Shown here: positions 18,300 through 26,563 of the stretch, piece after piece
Layout of the letters: the number at the start of each line of letters is the position of its first letter
Numbering within the stretch: position 1 is the first letter of the stretch
Assembly (NCBI RefSeq): GCF_036195325.1
Contig: NZ_CP108101.1
Span: 5,828,001 to 5,892,000 of the forward strand
Direction of reading: 5' to 3'
Length of the DNA stretch: 64,000 nt
Source of the DNA: Streptomyces sp. NBC_00234
GTDB lineage: Bacteria; Actinomycetota; Actinomycetes; Streptomycetales; Streptomycetaceae
Position numbers and translations under genes: made by a program
The notes under the pieces: generated by a model
Seen by the model: only the letters and a program-made list of their open reading frames with translations
What the model was told of the DNA's origin: nothing
The model's database searches: none

Positions 18300-18650
18300 A
18301 TGTCTCATCTGCTCGATGGCGTCAACGCCGCTTCGCTGCGTTCCGACGTTCCGGCCTTCCGCGCCGGTGACACCATCAACGTCCACGTGCGCGTGATCGA
18401 GGGCAACCGCTCCCGTATCCAGCAGTTCAAGGGCGTTGTCATCCGTCGCCAGGGCGCGGGCGTCAGCGAGACCTTCACGGTCCGCAAGGTCTCCTTCAGC
18501 GTCGGCGTCGAGCGTACGTTCCCGGTGCACAGCCCGATCTTCGAGAAGATCGAGCTCGTCACCCGCGGTGACGTCCGTCGCGCCAAGCTCTACTACCTCC
18601 GTGAGCTCCGCGGCAAGGCCGCGAAGATCAAGGAGAAGCGCGACAACTGA
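18300..18650 (+). CDS. rplS: 50S ribosomal protein L19
   Basis: A 116-residue ribosomal protein at the 30S-50S interface. The sequence from MSHLLDGVNAASLRSDVPAF through RGKAAKIKEKRDN is the standard actinobacterial L19. An in-frame ATG-like start at 18273 would add nine residues (ASAKKADK) absent from the family, so ATG 18300 is chosen. The 126-base gap upstream from trmD may act as a leader for autoregulation, but I see no defined element in it. Confidence 0.96.
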   Translation: MSHLLDGVNAASLRSDVPAFRAGDTINVHVRVIEGNRSRIQQFKGVVIRRQGAGVSETFTVRKVSFSVGVERTFPVHSPIFEKIELVTRGDVRRAKLYYLRELRGKAAKIKEKRDN

Positions 18651-18670
18651 GCTGACTCCGAAGTCCACAG

Positions 18671-18695
18671 CGGGGCCGGATAAGCTTCGGCCCCG
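18671..18695 (+). terminator. Hairpin after rplS abutting the sipW start codon
   Basis: A perfect 8-bp stem (18671-18678 with 18688-18695) and nine-base loop end at the base just before the annotated sipW ATG (18696). It could be the rplS terminator; no ribosome site remains for sipW. Confidence 0.55.
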
Positions 18696-19463
18696 ATGGA
18701 CACGGACACACAGCACACGGAGCGCGATCGCTCCTCCGGACCCGCAGAAGGGCCGGAGGAGGGGTCGCGCTTCTCGCGTATCCCGGGCCGGATCGCCGCG
18801 ATGTCCTGGAGGCGGGCCGCTTACGTCGGAGCCGCACTCACCGTCGTGCTGCTGCTGTTCAGCAACTTCGTGGTGCAGCCCTTCCTCATCCCCAGCGGCT
18901 CGATGGAGCCCACGCTGCGGGTCGGGGACCGGGTCCTCGTCAACAAACTGGCGTACCGTTTCGGCTCCGAGCCGCTCCGCGGCGACGTGGTGGTCTTCGA
19001 CGGCACCGGCTCCTTCGTGCAGGAGACGTCCGGGGACCACCCCCTCGCCGCCCTGCTGCACGGCGCCGCCGCGTCCCTCGGTCTGGCCGAACCCGCCGAG
19101 ACCGACTTCGTGAAGCGGGTGGTGGGTGTGGGCGGCGACCGAGTGGTCTGCTGCGACCGGCGGGGGAGGCTCACAGTGAACGGCCGGTCCGTGGACGAGG
19201 AGTACCTCCACCGGGGCGACGAACCGTCCGCCGTGGCGTTCGACATCGTCGTGCCGCAGGGCACCCTGTGGATGATGGGCGACCACCGCAGCAATTCGAG
19301 CGACTCCCGTGAGCACCTGGGGCAGCCCGGCGGCGGCATGGTCCCCGTCGACATGGTGATCGGACGGGTGGACTGGCTCGGCTGGCCGCTGGGCCGGCTG
19401 GGCTCCGTGCCCGGCACCGGCGCCTTCGCCGGCGTAACCGCACCGGGCGGAGCCCATGGGTAA
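18696..19463 (+). CDS. sipW: Type I signal peptidase SipW
   Basis: A 255-residue membrane-anchored serine/lysine protease that removes signal peptides on the outer face of the membrane. After a hydrophilic N terminus, a membrane helix (AAYVGAALTVVLLLFSNFVV, about residues 41-60) leads into the Ser box FLIPSGSMEPTLRVGDRV; the catalytic Lys lies in FVKRVVGVGGDRV and GDHRSNSSDSREHLG is the last conserved box. First of four adjacent signal peptidase genes. The ATG at 18696 has no ribosome site because a hairpin abuts it, so a later start (ATG 18801) or leaderless translation is possible. No C-terminal membrane helix is evident, unlike sipY and sipZ. Confidence 0.9.
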   Translation: MDTDTQHTERDRSSGPAEGPEEGSRFSRIPGRIAAMSWRRAAYVGAALTVVLLLFSNFVVQPFLIPSGSMEPTLRVGDRVLVNKLAYRFGSEPLRGDVVVFDGTGSFVQETSGDHPLAALLHGAAASLGLAEPAETDFVKRVVGVGGDRVVCCDRRGRLTVNGRSVDEEYLHRGDEPSAVAFDIVVPQGTLWMMGDHRSNSSDSREHLGQPGGGMVPVDMVIGRVDWLGWPLGRLGSVPGTGAFAGVTAPGGAHG

Positions 19464-20532
19464 CCGGGGGCGTCCGCGCGGAGTACCGGACGAGGACGTC
19501 CTGCTGCCGACCGGGAGCAGGCCGACCGGCCGCCGCTCGCTGCCGACCCGGGCCGAGCGCCGCAAGCTGGCCCGCAAGGTCAAACGGCGCCGTCGCAGGT
19601 CCGCGGTGAAGGAGATTCCCCTCCTCGTCCTCGTGGCGCTGCTGATCGCGCTGGTCCTCAAGACCTTCCTGGTGCAGGCGTTCGTGATTCCGTCCGGCTC
19701 GATGGAACAGACCATCCGGATCGGCGACCGGGTGCTGGTGGACAAGCTCACGCCGTGGTTCGGATCGAAGCCGCAACGCGGCGACGTCGTCGTCTTCAAG
19801 GACCCGGGCGGCTGGCTCCAGCAGGAGCAGGCCGGCCAGGAGAAGGATCCGCCCCCCGGCATCAAACAGGCCGAGGAGCTGCTCACCTTTATCGGGCTGC
19901 TGCCTTCCGACGACGAGCAGGACCTGATCAAGCGGGTGGTGGCCGTCGGGGGCGACACCGTGAAGTGCTGTGGCGACGACGGCCGGCTCACGGTCAACGG
20001 CGTACCGCTCAGCGAGGGGTATCTGCATCCCGCCGACAGGCCGTCGACTCTCAAATTCGAGGTAAAGGTTCCGGCGGGCCGCATCTTCGTGATGGGTGAC
20101 CACCGGTCCAATTCCGCCGACTCGCGTTTCCATCTCGACGAGCCGGAGAAGGGCACGGTTTCCGAGGACCAGGTCGTGGGGCGGGCCGTCGTGATCGCCT
20201 GGCCCTTCGGCCACTGGCGCACGCTGGAGGAACGGGAGACGTACGCCTCGGTCCCGGCCCCGGGCGCGGGGACGGCGGCTGCGCCCAGTGGGTCGAATAG
20301 TGTGTCCTCCCAGGATCGATACGGAATGGTCCGGCTCCCGACCCCTGCGGAACTCCCGCTCGTTATGGGAGTGGTGGGCCTGCACCGGATAGGGCGCGGG
20401 CGGTGGCACGGATTGAGGAGTGGATGTGGGGGATTTGGCGGTCGGCGCACGATCCGGACACGACGAACCCGAGGACCGGCCGGAGAGCGCCGGGTCTCAC
20501 GGAGAGACGTCGGCGGACCGGACGGAGAGTGA
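19456..20532 (+). CDS. sipX: Type I signal peptidase SipX
   Basis: A 358-residue paralogue of SipW. Basic N terminus with RRKLARKVKRRRRRS, membrane helix IPLLVLVALLIALVLKTFLV, Ser box FVIPSGSMEQTIRIGDRVL, Lys box DLIKRVVAVGGD and the GDHRSNSADSRFHLDE box. The C-terminal 60 residues include a short hydrophobic stretch PAELPLVMGVVGL and then an Arg/Gly-rich tail that overlaps the beginning of sipY by 107 bases. It starts within the end of sipW (eight-base overlap). Roughly 40 residues longer than I remember for SipX, so the tail may be unconserved. Confidence 0.9.
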   Translation: MGNRGRPRGVPDEDVLLPTGSRPTGRRSLPTRAERRKLARKVKRRRRRSAVKEIPLLVLVALLIALVLKTFLVQAFVIPSGSMEQTIRIGDRVLVDKLTPWFGSKPQRGDVVVFKDPGGWLQQEQAGQEKDPPPGIKQAEELLTFIGLLPSDDEQDLIKRVVAVGGDTVKCCGDDGRLTVNGVPLSEGYLHPADRPSTLKFEVKVPAGRIFVMGDHRSNSADSRFHLDEPEKGTVSEDQVVGRAVVIAWPFGHWRTLEERETYASVPAPGAGTAAAPSGSNSVSSQDRYGMVRLPTPAELPLVMGVVGLHRIGRGRWHGLRSGCGGFGGRRTIRTRRTRGPAGERRVSRRDVGGPDGE

Positions 20533-21328
20533 CGGCGACTCCCCGGACAGCGGTGGTACGGCTCAGAAGAAGCAGCGTTCCTTCTGGAAGGAGCTGCCGC
20601 TCCTGATCGGTATCGCGCTGATTCTCGCTCTGCTGATCAAGACGTTCCTGGTACAGGCGTTCTCGATTCCCTCCGACTCCATGCAGGACACGCTGCAGCG
20701 CGGCGACCGGGTGCTGGTCGACAAGCTGACCCCGTGGTTCGGCTCGGAGCCGGAGCGCGGCGAGGTCGTGGTCTTCCACGACCCGGGCGGCTGGCTGGAG
20801 GACACGGCGACGCCCGAGCCCAACGTGGTGCAGAAGTTCCTCAGCTTCATCGGACTGATGCCGTCCGCCGAGGAGAAGGACCTGATCAAGCGGGTCATCG
20901 CGATCGGCGGCGACACGGTGGAGTGCAAGAAGAACGGGCCGGTGACCGTCAACGGCAAGGCTCTGGACGAGAAGTCGTTCATCTTCCCCGGGGACACCCC
21001 GTGCAATGACGAGCCGTTCGGGCCGATCAACGTGCCCGAGGGCCGTATCTGGGTGATGGGCGACCACCGCAGCAACTCGCTGGACTCCCGTTACCACCAG
21101 GAGCTGCCCGGTCAGGGCACGGTCTCCACGGACGAGGTCGTCGGCAGGGCCGTCGTCGTCGCCTGGCCGATCAACCGCTGGGCGACGCTGCCGGTCCCCA
21201 GCACCTTCGACCAGCCCGGGCTGAACGCGGCGGCTGCCATGGCGCCGGGTGCACTGGGTGTAGCCGGAGCGCTGCCCCTCGTGTTGTGGCGCCGCCGGAG
21301 GCTGACCAGCGGGCGTACCGCCGGGTAG
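20426..21328 (+). CDS. sipY: Type I signal peptidase SipY
   Basis: A 300-residue paralogue. Acidic N terminus, then helix LPLLIGIALILALLIKTFLVQ, Ser box FSIPSDSMQDTLQRGDRVL, Lys box DLIKRVIAIGGD and GDHRSNSLDSRYHQE. A C-terminal hydrophobic segment (MAPGALGVAGALPLVLW) followed by Arg residues makes a second anchor. GTG 20426 is preferred to GTG 20420 because GAGGAG (20415-20420) would otherwise touch the start; either way it begins inside sipX. Overlap implies coupled translation. Confidence 0.9.
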   Translation: MGDLAVGARSGHDEPEDRPESAGSHGETSADRTESDGDSPDSGGTAQKKQRSFWKELPLLIGIALILALLIKTFLVQAFSIPSDSMQDTLQRGDRVLVDKLTPWFGSEPERGEVVVFHDPGGWLEDTATPEPNVVQKFLSFIGLMPSAEEKDLIKRVIAIGGDTVECKKNGPVTVNGKALDEKSFIFPGDTPCNDEPFGPINVPEGRIWVMGDHRSNSLDSRYHQELPGQGTVSTDEVVGRAVVVAWPINRWATLPVPSTFDQPGLNAAAAMAPGALGVAGALPLVLWRRRRLTSGRTAG

Positions 21329-21378
21329 GGTGCCGACTCGGATCAGCGATTGTCGATCTCCGATGGGGGAGCGCTGGG

Positions 21379-22137
21379 ATGAGCGGAACAGGACGAACGG
21401 GTGACGGCCACGGCCGGCTCGGCAACGCGTTGTCGAGCCTGGCCGTGGCCGTCGGCTGTGTGCTCTTCCTCGGCGGATTCGCCTGGGGAGCGGTGGTGTA
21501 CAAGCCGTACACGGTGCCGACGGGATCCATGGTCCCGACCGTCGAGGCCGGGGACCGGGTGCTCGCGGAGCGGGTGGACGGCGCCGATGTGCGGCGCGGG
21601 GACGTGGTGGTCTTCACCGACTCGGTGTGGGGAAACCAGCCGATGGTGAAGAGAGTGGTCGGTGTCGGCGGCGACAAGGTCGCCTGCTGCGATGCCGACG
21701 GAAGGCTCACGATCAACGGCAAGCCCGTCGAGGAACCGTATCTGCAGTCGCAGTTCCCGGCCGCGGGCCAGGCGCCGGCCGCGCAGCAGGACTTCACGGC
21801 CGAGGTTCCCGAGGGGCAGCTCTTCCTCCTCGGCGACGAGCGCAGCACCTCGCTGGACTCCCGGGTCCACCTGGAGGACCCGGGGCAGGGATCCGTTCCG
21901 CTCAGCGCCGTGCAGGCACGCCTGGACGCCGTCGTGTGGCCGTCGCAGAGCATGATCGACCGGCCGGCGAGCTTCGCTGGGCTGCCAGGCGGGATCTCCG
22001 CCGGCGGACCGCTGCAGCTCCAGCTGGGCGCCGTGGTGGTGGGCGTGCTGCTCATCCTGGGCGGCGCCGGGTACAGCACGATCGCGGCCCGCGCCTCACG
22101 GCGCAGCCGCGCAGCGGGACCCGCGAATGCCCGCTGA
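21379..22137 (+). CDS. sipZ: Type I signal peptidase SipZ
   Basis: A 252-residue paralogue, most divergent of the four. Helix LAVAVGCVLFLGGFAWGAVV, Ser box YTVPTGSMVPTVEAGDRVLA, Lys box PMVKRVVGVGGDKV, and GDERSTSLDSRVHLED where the others have GDHRSNS. A clear C-terminal anchor LGAVVVGVLLILGGAGY is followed by basic residues. ATG 21379 follows GGGGGAGCGCTGGG; in-frame codons further upstream overlap sipY. The end overlaps the NUDIX gene by 11 bases. Confidence 0.9.
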   Translation: MSGTGRTGDGHGRLGNALSSLAVAVGCVLFLGGFAWGAVVYKPYTVPTGSMVPTVEAGDRVLAERVDGADVRRGDVVVFTDSVWGNQPMVKRVVGVGGDKVACCDADGRLTINGKPVEEPYLQSQFPAAGQAPAAQQDFTAEVPEGQLFLLGDERSTSLDSRVHLEDPGQGSVPLSAVQARLDAVVWPSQSMIDRPASFAGLPGGISAGGPLQLQLGAVVVGVLLILGGAGYSTIAARASRRSRAAGPANAR

Positions 22138-22615
22138 GAAGCGGAAGGTCTCCCGGGTGGTGCTCCTCGATCCCGACGACCGCATCCTGCTCCTGCACGG
22201 ATTCGAACCGGACGACCCGGCGACGAGCTGGTGGTTCACCCCGGGCGGTGGCGTGGAGGGCGAGGAGAGCCGGGAAGAGGCCGCGCTGCGCGAGCTCGTC
22301 GAGGAAACCGGGATCGTCGACGTGGAACTCGGCCCGGTGCTCTGGAAGCGGATCTGCTCGTTTCCGTTCGACGGGCGGCGCTGGGACCAGGACGAGTGGT
22401 ACTTCCTGGCCCGAACGACGCAGACCGTCACTGCCCCGGCGGGGTTCACCGAGCTGGAGCGGCGGAGTATCGCGGGTTCGAGGTGGTGGACTTCCGCCGA
22501 ACTGCTGGCGGCGCGTGAGACGGTGTACCCGACCAGACTCGGCGAGCTGCTGCGCACGCTGCTCGACGAGGGTCCCCCACGTGATCCGCTGGTCCTGGAC
22601 CCCGAAATCGTCTAA
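22127..22615 (+). CDS. NUDIX hydrolase
   Basis: A 162-residue nucleoside diphosphate-X hydrolase. The full Nudix box is present: G-G-G-V-E-G-E-E-S-R-E-E-A-A-L-R-E-L-V-E-E-T-G-I at about residues 42-65, giving GX5EX7REUXEEXGU. WWFTPGGG precedes it and DEWYFLARTT follows. Substrate is not predictable; this position next to the signal peptidases is conserved in Streptomyces as I recall. It starts inside the end of sipZ, suggesting coupling. Confidence 0.92.
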   Translation: MPAEKRKVSRVVLLDPDDRILLLHGFEPDDPATSWWFTPGGGVEGEESREEAALRELVEETGIVDVELGPVLWKRICSFPFDGRRWDQDEWYFLARTTQTVTAPAGFTELERRSIAGSRWWTSAELLAARETVYPTRLGELLRTLLDEGPPRDPLVLDPEIV

Positions 22616-22678
22616 TCGACCGGGGCCGGGAGCGGCTGACGCACAATAGGGGGACGCACGGCTGAAGGGGAACATGCC

Positions 22679-22987
22679 ATGAGCGCCGAGGACCTCGAGA
22701 AGTACGAGACCGAGATGGAGCTGAAGCTCTACCGGGAGTACCGCGATGTCGTCGGTCTGTTCAAATATGTGATCGAGACCGAACGGCGCTTCTACCTCAC
22801 CAACGACTACGAGATGCAGGTGCACTCGGTTCAGGGTGAGGTCTTTTTCGAGGTGTCCATGGCGGACGCCTGGGTCTGGGACATGTACCGCCCCGCCCGA
22901 TTCGTCAAGCAGGTCCGTGTTCTGACCTTCAAGGACGTCAATATCGAGGAGCTCAACAAGAGCGATCTCGAACTTCCGGGTGGCTGA
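22679..22987 (+). CDS. DUF2469 family conserved protein
   Basis: A 102-residue actinobacterial protein of unknown function (MSAEDLEKYETEMELKLYRE..., with YRDVVGLFKYVIETERRFYL and MADAWVWDMYRPARFVKQV). It is among the most conserved short proteins of actinobacteria. ATG 22679 follows AGGGGAACAT. The stop codon lies inside the first copy of a DnaA-box-like repeat (22983). Confidence 0.92.
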   Translation: MSAEDLEKYETEMELKLYREYRDVVGLFKYVIETERRFYLTNDYEMQVHSVQGEVFFEVSMADAWVWDMYRPARFVKQVRVLTFKDVNIEELNKSDLELPGG

Positions 22988-23015
22988 GTTATCCACAATC
23001 GCTGAGTTATCCACC
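22983..23015 (+). repeat. Tandem repeat containing two DnaA-box-like sites
   Basis: The 14-base unit GCTGAGTTATCCAC occurs at 22983-22996 and 23001-23014, an 18-base period. The first contains TTATCCACA (22989-22997), a full E. coli-type DnaA box; the second TTATCCACC (23007-23015) has one change. The first copy includes the stop codon of the DUF2469 gene. Confidence 0.7.
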
Positions 23016-23070
23016 AAGATCCACCCGTTCCGGGCCGACGCGGCAGAGTCGGTGCCGGAGGTGGTGCCGA

Positions 23071-23430
23071 ATGAACGCACGGGGGGCACTCGGGCGGTAC
23101 GGCGAGGATCTGGCAGCTCGGCTGCTGATCGAGTCGGGTCTGGCCGTACTGGCGCGCAACTGGCGGTGCCGTGCCGGAGAGATCGACATCGTCGCAGGTG
23201 ACGGCGATGCGCTGGTCATCTGTGAGGTCAAGACCCGCAGGGCGGGGTCCTTCGAGCATCCGATGGCGGCCGTCACACCGGCCAAGGCCGAGCGGTTGCG
23301 AAGGCTCGCCGGGATCTGGCTCGACCGGCACGGCGGACCGCCGTCCGGCGGGGTCCGGATCGATCTGGTCGGGGTAGTCCTGCCCCGGCGCGGAGCGCCC
23401 GTCGCCGAGCATGTGCGGGGGGTGGCCTGA
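23071..23430 (+). CDS. YraN family (UPF0102) nuclease-fold protein
   Basis: A 119-residue protein with the restriction-endonuclease-like core of the YraN family: GRYGEDLAARLL at the N terminus, then GEIDIVAGDGDALVICEVKTRR, carrying the D...ExK catalytic pattern. Function is uncertain; its genes commonly sit beside yifB/comM, dprA and rnhB. The stop overlaps the yifB start by one base (TGATG). Confidence 0.93.
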   Translation: MNARGALGRYGEDLAARLLIESGLAVLARNWRCRAGEIDIVAGDGDALVICEVKTRRAGSFEHPMAAVTPAKAERLRRLAGIWLDRHGGPPSGGVRIDLVGVVLPRRGAPVAEHVRGVA

Positions 23431-25055
23431 TGGGGTTCGCACGCGCGTGTTCGGTGGCGCTGGTCGGCGTCGAGGGCGTGGTGGTGGAGGTCCAGGCGGA
23501 CCTGGAGCCGGGGGTGGCGGCGTTCACCCTGGTGGGTCTGCCGGACAAGAGCCTGGTCGAGAGCCGGGACCGGGTCAGGGCCGCGGTGGTCAATTCGGGC
23601 GCCGAGTGGCCACAGAAGAAGCTCACCGTGGGTCTCTCGCCGGCCTCGGTGCCCAAGAGTGGCAGCGGTTTCGATCTTGCCGTGGCGTGCGCGGTGCTCG
23701 GTGCGGCGGAACGCATCGACCCGGCCGCCATCGCCGATGTGGTGATGATCGGCGAGCTGGGTCTGGACGGCCGGGTCCGTCCCGTGCGCGGGGTGCTCCC
23801 CGCCGTGCTCGCCGCCGCGGAAGCGGGGTACCGGCAGGTGGTCGTCCCCGAACAGACCGCCGGTGAAGCGGCTCTCGTGCCGGGGGTCTCGGTCCTCGGG
23901 GTACGGAGCCTGCGGCAGCTGATCGCCGTCCTCGGGGACGAGCCGGTCCCCGAGGAACCGATGGCGGCCCAGGGGCGGCCAGACAGCATGCTGGCCGGGC
24001 TGATGATGCCCGGAGCGGGGGTGGGCACGGGACTTGCTCCGTTCGCGGCGCAGGGTGGCGACGGGCACCGGCCCGACCTCTCGGACGTGGCGGGACAGCA
24101 GAGGCCGCGCAAAGCGCTCGAGGTGGCCGCGGCGGGAGGGCATCACCTGTTGCTCTCGGGCCCGCCGGGCGCCGGAAAGACGATGCTGGCGGAACGACTC
24201 TCGGCGATCTTGCCGCCGCTGACCCGTCAGGAATCCCTCGAAGTGACGGCCGTGCACTCGGTGGCGGGCATCCTCCCGCCCGGTGAGCCCCTGGTCGCCA
24301 GGGCGCCGTACTGCGCACCGCACCACTCGGCGACGATGCAGTCGCTCGTGGGCGGAGGAAACGGGCTGCCGAGGCCCGGGGCGGTCTCGCTGGCTCATAG
24401 AGGGGTGCTTTTTCTGGACGAAGCGCCAGAATTCTCCGGACGGGCACTTGACGCGCTGCGCCAGCCGCTGGAGTCCGGACATGTGGTCGTGGCCCGTGCG
24501 GCCGGTGTCGTGCGGCTGCCCGCACGGTTCCTGATGGTGCTGGCCGCCAATCCGTGCCCCTGTGGCCGGCACACGCTCAGCGGGGCGGGCTGCGAATGCC
24601 CGCCCTCCATGATCCGTCGCTACCAGGCGAGACTCTCCGGGCCCCTGCTCGACCGCGTCGATCTGAGGGTCGAGGTGGAGCCCGTCAACCGGGCGGACCT
24701 CATGGGGCGCGGCGGGCGGGGCGAGACGACGGCCGAGGTCGCCGTCCGGGTGCGGGAGGCGAGGGAGCGGGCGGCCGACCGGCTCGCGGGCACTCCCTGG
24801 ACCACCAACAGCGAAGTGCCGGGCCACGAGCTGCGGACCCGGCTGATCGCGGCCCCCGGTGCGCTGCTCGCGGCCGAGCGCGACATGGAGCGGGGAGTCC
24901 TCACCGCGCGGGGTCTGGACCGGGTCCTGAGAGTGGCGTGGACGGTCGCGGACCTCCGGGGTGCCGACCGGCCCGATGCCTCGGACATCGCGGTCGCCCT
25001 GGAACTGCGGACGGGCATCCAGCGAGGGGTGCCGATGGGGGCCGGAGCATCGTGA
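23430..25055 (+). CDS. YifB/ComM family Mg-chelatase-like AAA ATPase
   Basis: A 541-residue AAA+ helicase-like protein. N-terminal Lon-protease-like fold (VEVQADLEPGVAAFTLVGLP, PKSGSGFDLAVACAVL), then Mg-chelatase ATPase domain with Walker A LSGPPGAGKTMLAERL at about residues 242-257, Walker B GVLFLDEAPEF and the cysteine motif NPCPCG ... CECPP, a C-terminal Mg-chelatase region. In naturally competent bacteria ComM aids branch migration during recombination. Overlaps yraN by one base and dprA by four (GTGA), a competence-type trio. Confidence 0.93.
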   Translation: MGFARACSVALVGVEGVVVEVQADLEPGVAAFTLVGLPDKSLVESRDRVRAAVVNSGAEWPQKKLTVGLSPASVPKSGSGFDLAVACAVLGAAERIDPAAIADVVMIGELGLDGRVRPVRGVLPAVLAAAEAGYRQVVVPEQTAGEAALVPGVSVLGVRSLRQLIAVLGDEPVPEEPMAAQGRPDSMLAGLMMPGAGVGTGLAPFAAQGGDGHRPDLSDVAGQQRPRKALEVAAAGGHHLLLSGPPGAGKTMLAERLSAILPPLTRQESLEVTAVHSVAGILPPGEPLVARAPYCAPHHSATMQSLVGGGNGLPRPGAVSLAHRGVLFLDEAPEFSGRALDALRQPLESGHVVVARAAGVVRLPARFLMVLAANPCPCGRHTLSGAGCECPPSMIRRYQARLSGPLLDRVDLRVEVEPVNRADLMGRGGRGETTAEVAVRVREARERAADRLAGTPWTTNSEVPGHELRTRLIAAPGALLAAERDMERGVLTARGLDRVLRVAWTVADLRGADRPDASDIAVALELRTGIQRGVPMGAGAS

Positions 25056-26308
25056 ACCGGGTGGGGGACGGCGGCGGGGACGTGACGCGGGGGCGGAGCG
25101 GCGGGCCGGTGGGAGGCGCCCGGGGGTCCGCGGAGCGTGGTGACCGGACCGGTCGGGGTGACCCGGAACGGCTCGCGCGGGTGGCTCTGACGCGGATTCT
25201 CGAACCGGGCGACGAGCGTGCGGGGCGGTGGCTGCGGGAAGTGGGGCCGGCCGAACTGGTCCGGCGCCTCACCGTCCCGGACGGCTCTGCGGAGCGGCTG
25301 CCCGGGATGACGGCGGTGCGGCTGGGCGGATGCCGCTTACGGGCGGCGGCGGCCGAACCCGAGCGGGATCTGGCGGTGGCGACTGGGGCCGGCGGGCGCT
25401 TCGTCTGCCCGGGCGACCCGGAGTGGCCGACCCAGCTCGACGACCTGGGTGACGCCAGGCCGGTCGGCCTGTGGGTGCGGGGGCTGGCGGACCTGCGCCT
25501 GTGGGCGCTGCGCTCGGTCGCGGTGGTCGGGGCCCGGGCCTGCACGCCGTACGGGGCGCACATGGCCGGGACTCTCGGTTCGGGACTCGCGGAGCGCGGC
25601 TGGGTGGTGGTCTCCGGCGCCGCGTTCGGCGTGGACGGGGCGGCGCATCGCGGGGCCCTGGCCGTGGGAGGCGCGACCATGGCGGTCCTCGCCTGCGGGG
25701 TGGACGTCGCCTACCCCCGGGGGCACGCCGAGTTGATCGGACGGATGGCCGAACAGGGCCTGATCATCAGTGAGTTGCCGCCCGGCGACCATCCGACGCG
25801 CAGCCGGTTCATCCTCCGTAACCGGGTGATCGCCGCGCTCACCAGAGGGACGGTCGTGGTCGAGGCCGAGTACCGCAGCGGCTCACTGGTCACCGCCCGC
25901 AGCGCGCAGCGGCTCGGCCGCTTCACGATGGGGGTTCCGGGGCCGGCGACCAGCGGATTGTCGGCAGGAGTCCACGAACTGCTGCGCGGTGAGGGGGTTC
26001 TGGTGACCGATGCCTCCGAAGTGATCGAGCTGGTCGGTGACATCGGCGATCTGGCGCCCGGCAGAAGGGGCCCGGTGCTCCCCAGGGACCTGCTCGACGC
26101 GGTGACCGCACGGGTCCTGGAGGCGCTCCCGTACCGGGGCGCCGTCGACGGCCGCGAGGTCGCGCGTACCGCCGGTATCACCGCCGACGAGGCGCTCGGC
26201 AGACTGTACGAACTGCACTCACTGGGGTTCGTCGAACGGGAAGGCGACGGATGGCAGTTGACGCCGAGGCCGACTTGCAACGTGGACGCGCGGCGAGGCG
26301 GTTCTTGA
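25052..26308 (+). CDS. dprA: DNA-processing protein DprA (contains a TTA codon)
   Basis: A 418-residue single-strand DNA-binding, RecA-loading protein. After a long Gly/Arg-rich N terminus of about 45 residues and a SAM-like helical region, the Rossmann fold core shows RSVAVVGARACTPYGAHMA, VVVSGAAFGVDGAAHRGAL, GVDVAYPRGHAELI, LRNRVIAALTRGTVVVEA and GSLVTARSAQRLGR; a C-terminal winged-helix domain ends the protein. GTG 25052 overlaps the yifB stop. One Leu (about residue 96, bases 25337-25339) is encoded by TTA, the rare codon read by bldA tRNA, so full translation may depend on development. Confidence 0.93.
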   Translation: MNRVGDGGGDVTRGRSGGPVGGARGSAERGDRTGRGDPERLARVALTRILEPGDERAGRWLREVGPAELVRRLTVPDGSAERLPGMTAVRLGGCRLRAAAAEPERDLAVATGAGGRFVCPGDPEWPTQLDDLGDARPVGLWVRGLADLRLWALRSVAVVGARACTPYGAHMAGTLGSGLAERGWVVVSGAAFGVDGAAHRGALAVGGATMAVLACGVDVAYPRGHAELIGRMAEQGLIISELPPGDHPTRSRFILRNRVIAALTRGTVVVEAEYRSGSLVTARSAQRLGRFTMGVPGPATSGLSAGVHELLRGEGVLVTDASEVIELVGDIGDLAPGRRGPVLPRDLLDAVTARVLEALPYRGAVDGREVARTAGITADEALGRLYELHSLGFVEREGDGWQLTPRPTCNVDARRGGS

Positions 26309-26483
26309 CCTGGAGCATTCGGGTGAAAAGGTGAAGCCGATGACCTCGGCGGCTCTCTCGGTGATGCCTCCGGGGCCGGCGCACGCGGCGACGGTCCCGG
26401 ATGTCAGTCATGACCGGCGGCGTGGGCGATGGGGCAGAATCTCCCGGTGTCGCTCCTCGGTCCTGCGCGCACCGCAACACGTC

Positions 26484-26500
26484 GGTCACGCTACGCTCAC
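26484..26500 (+). promoter_or_regulatory. Candidate whiG promoter region with TCAC repeats
   Basis: GGTCACGCTACGCTCAC (26484-26500) contains two TCAC motifs and TACGCT (26492-26497), a possible -10 box, 67 bases before whiG. BldD is known to repress whiG in Streptomyces and prefers TCAC-containing half sites, but no consensus inverted pair is evident. Confidence 0.3.
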
Positions 26501-26563
26501 AAGGATTCCGCCCCAGACAGAAGTTCCCCCACGACTTCACAGCAGAACGGCTCAAGGCACCAC

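Noticed and set aside
18234..20450. 738-residue minus frame over rplS, sipW and sipX
   Set aside because: Antisense to confirmed genes.
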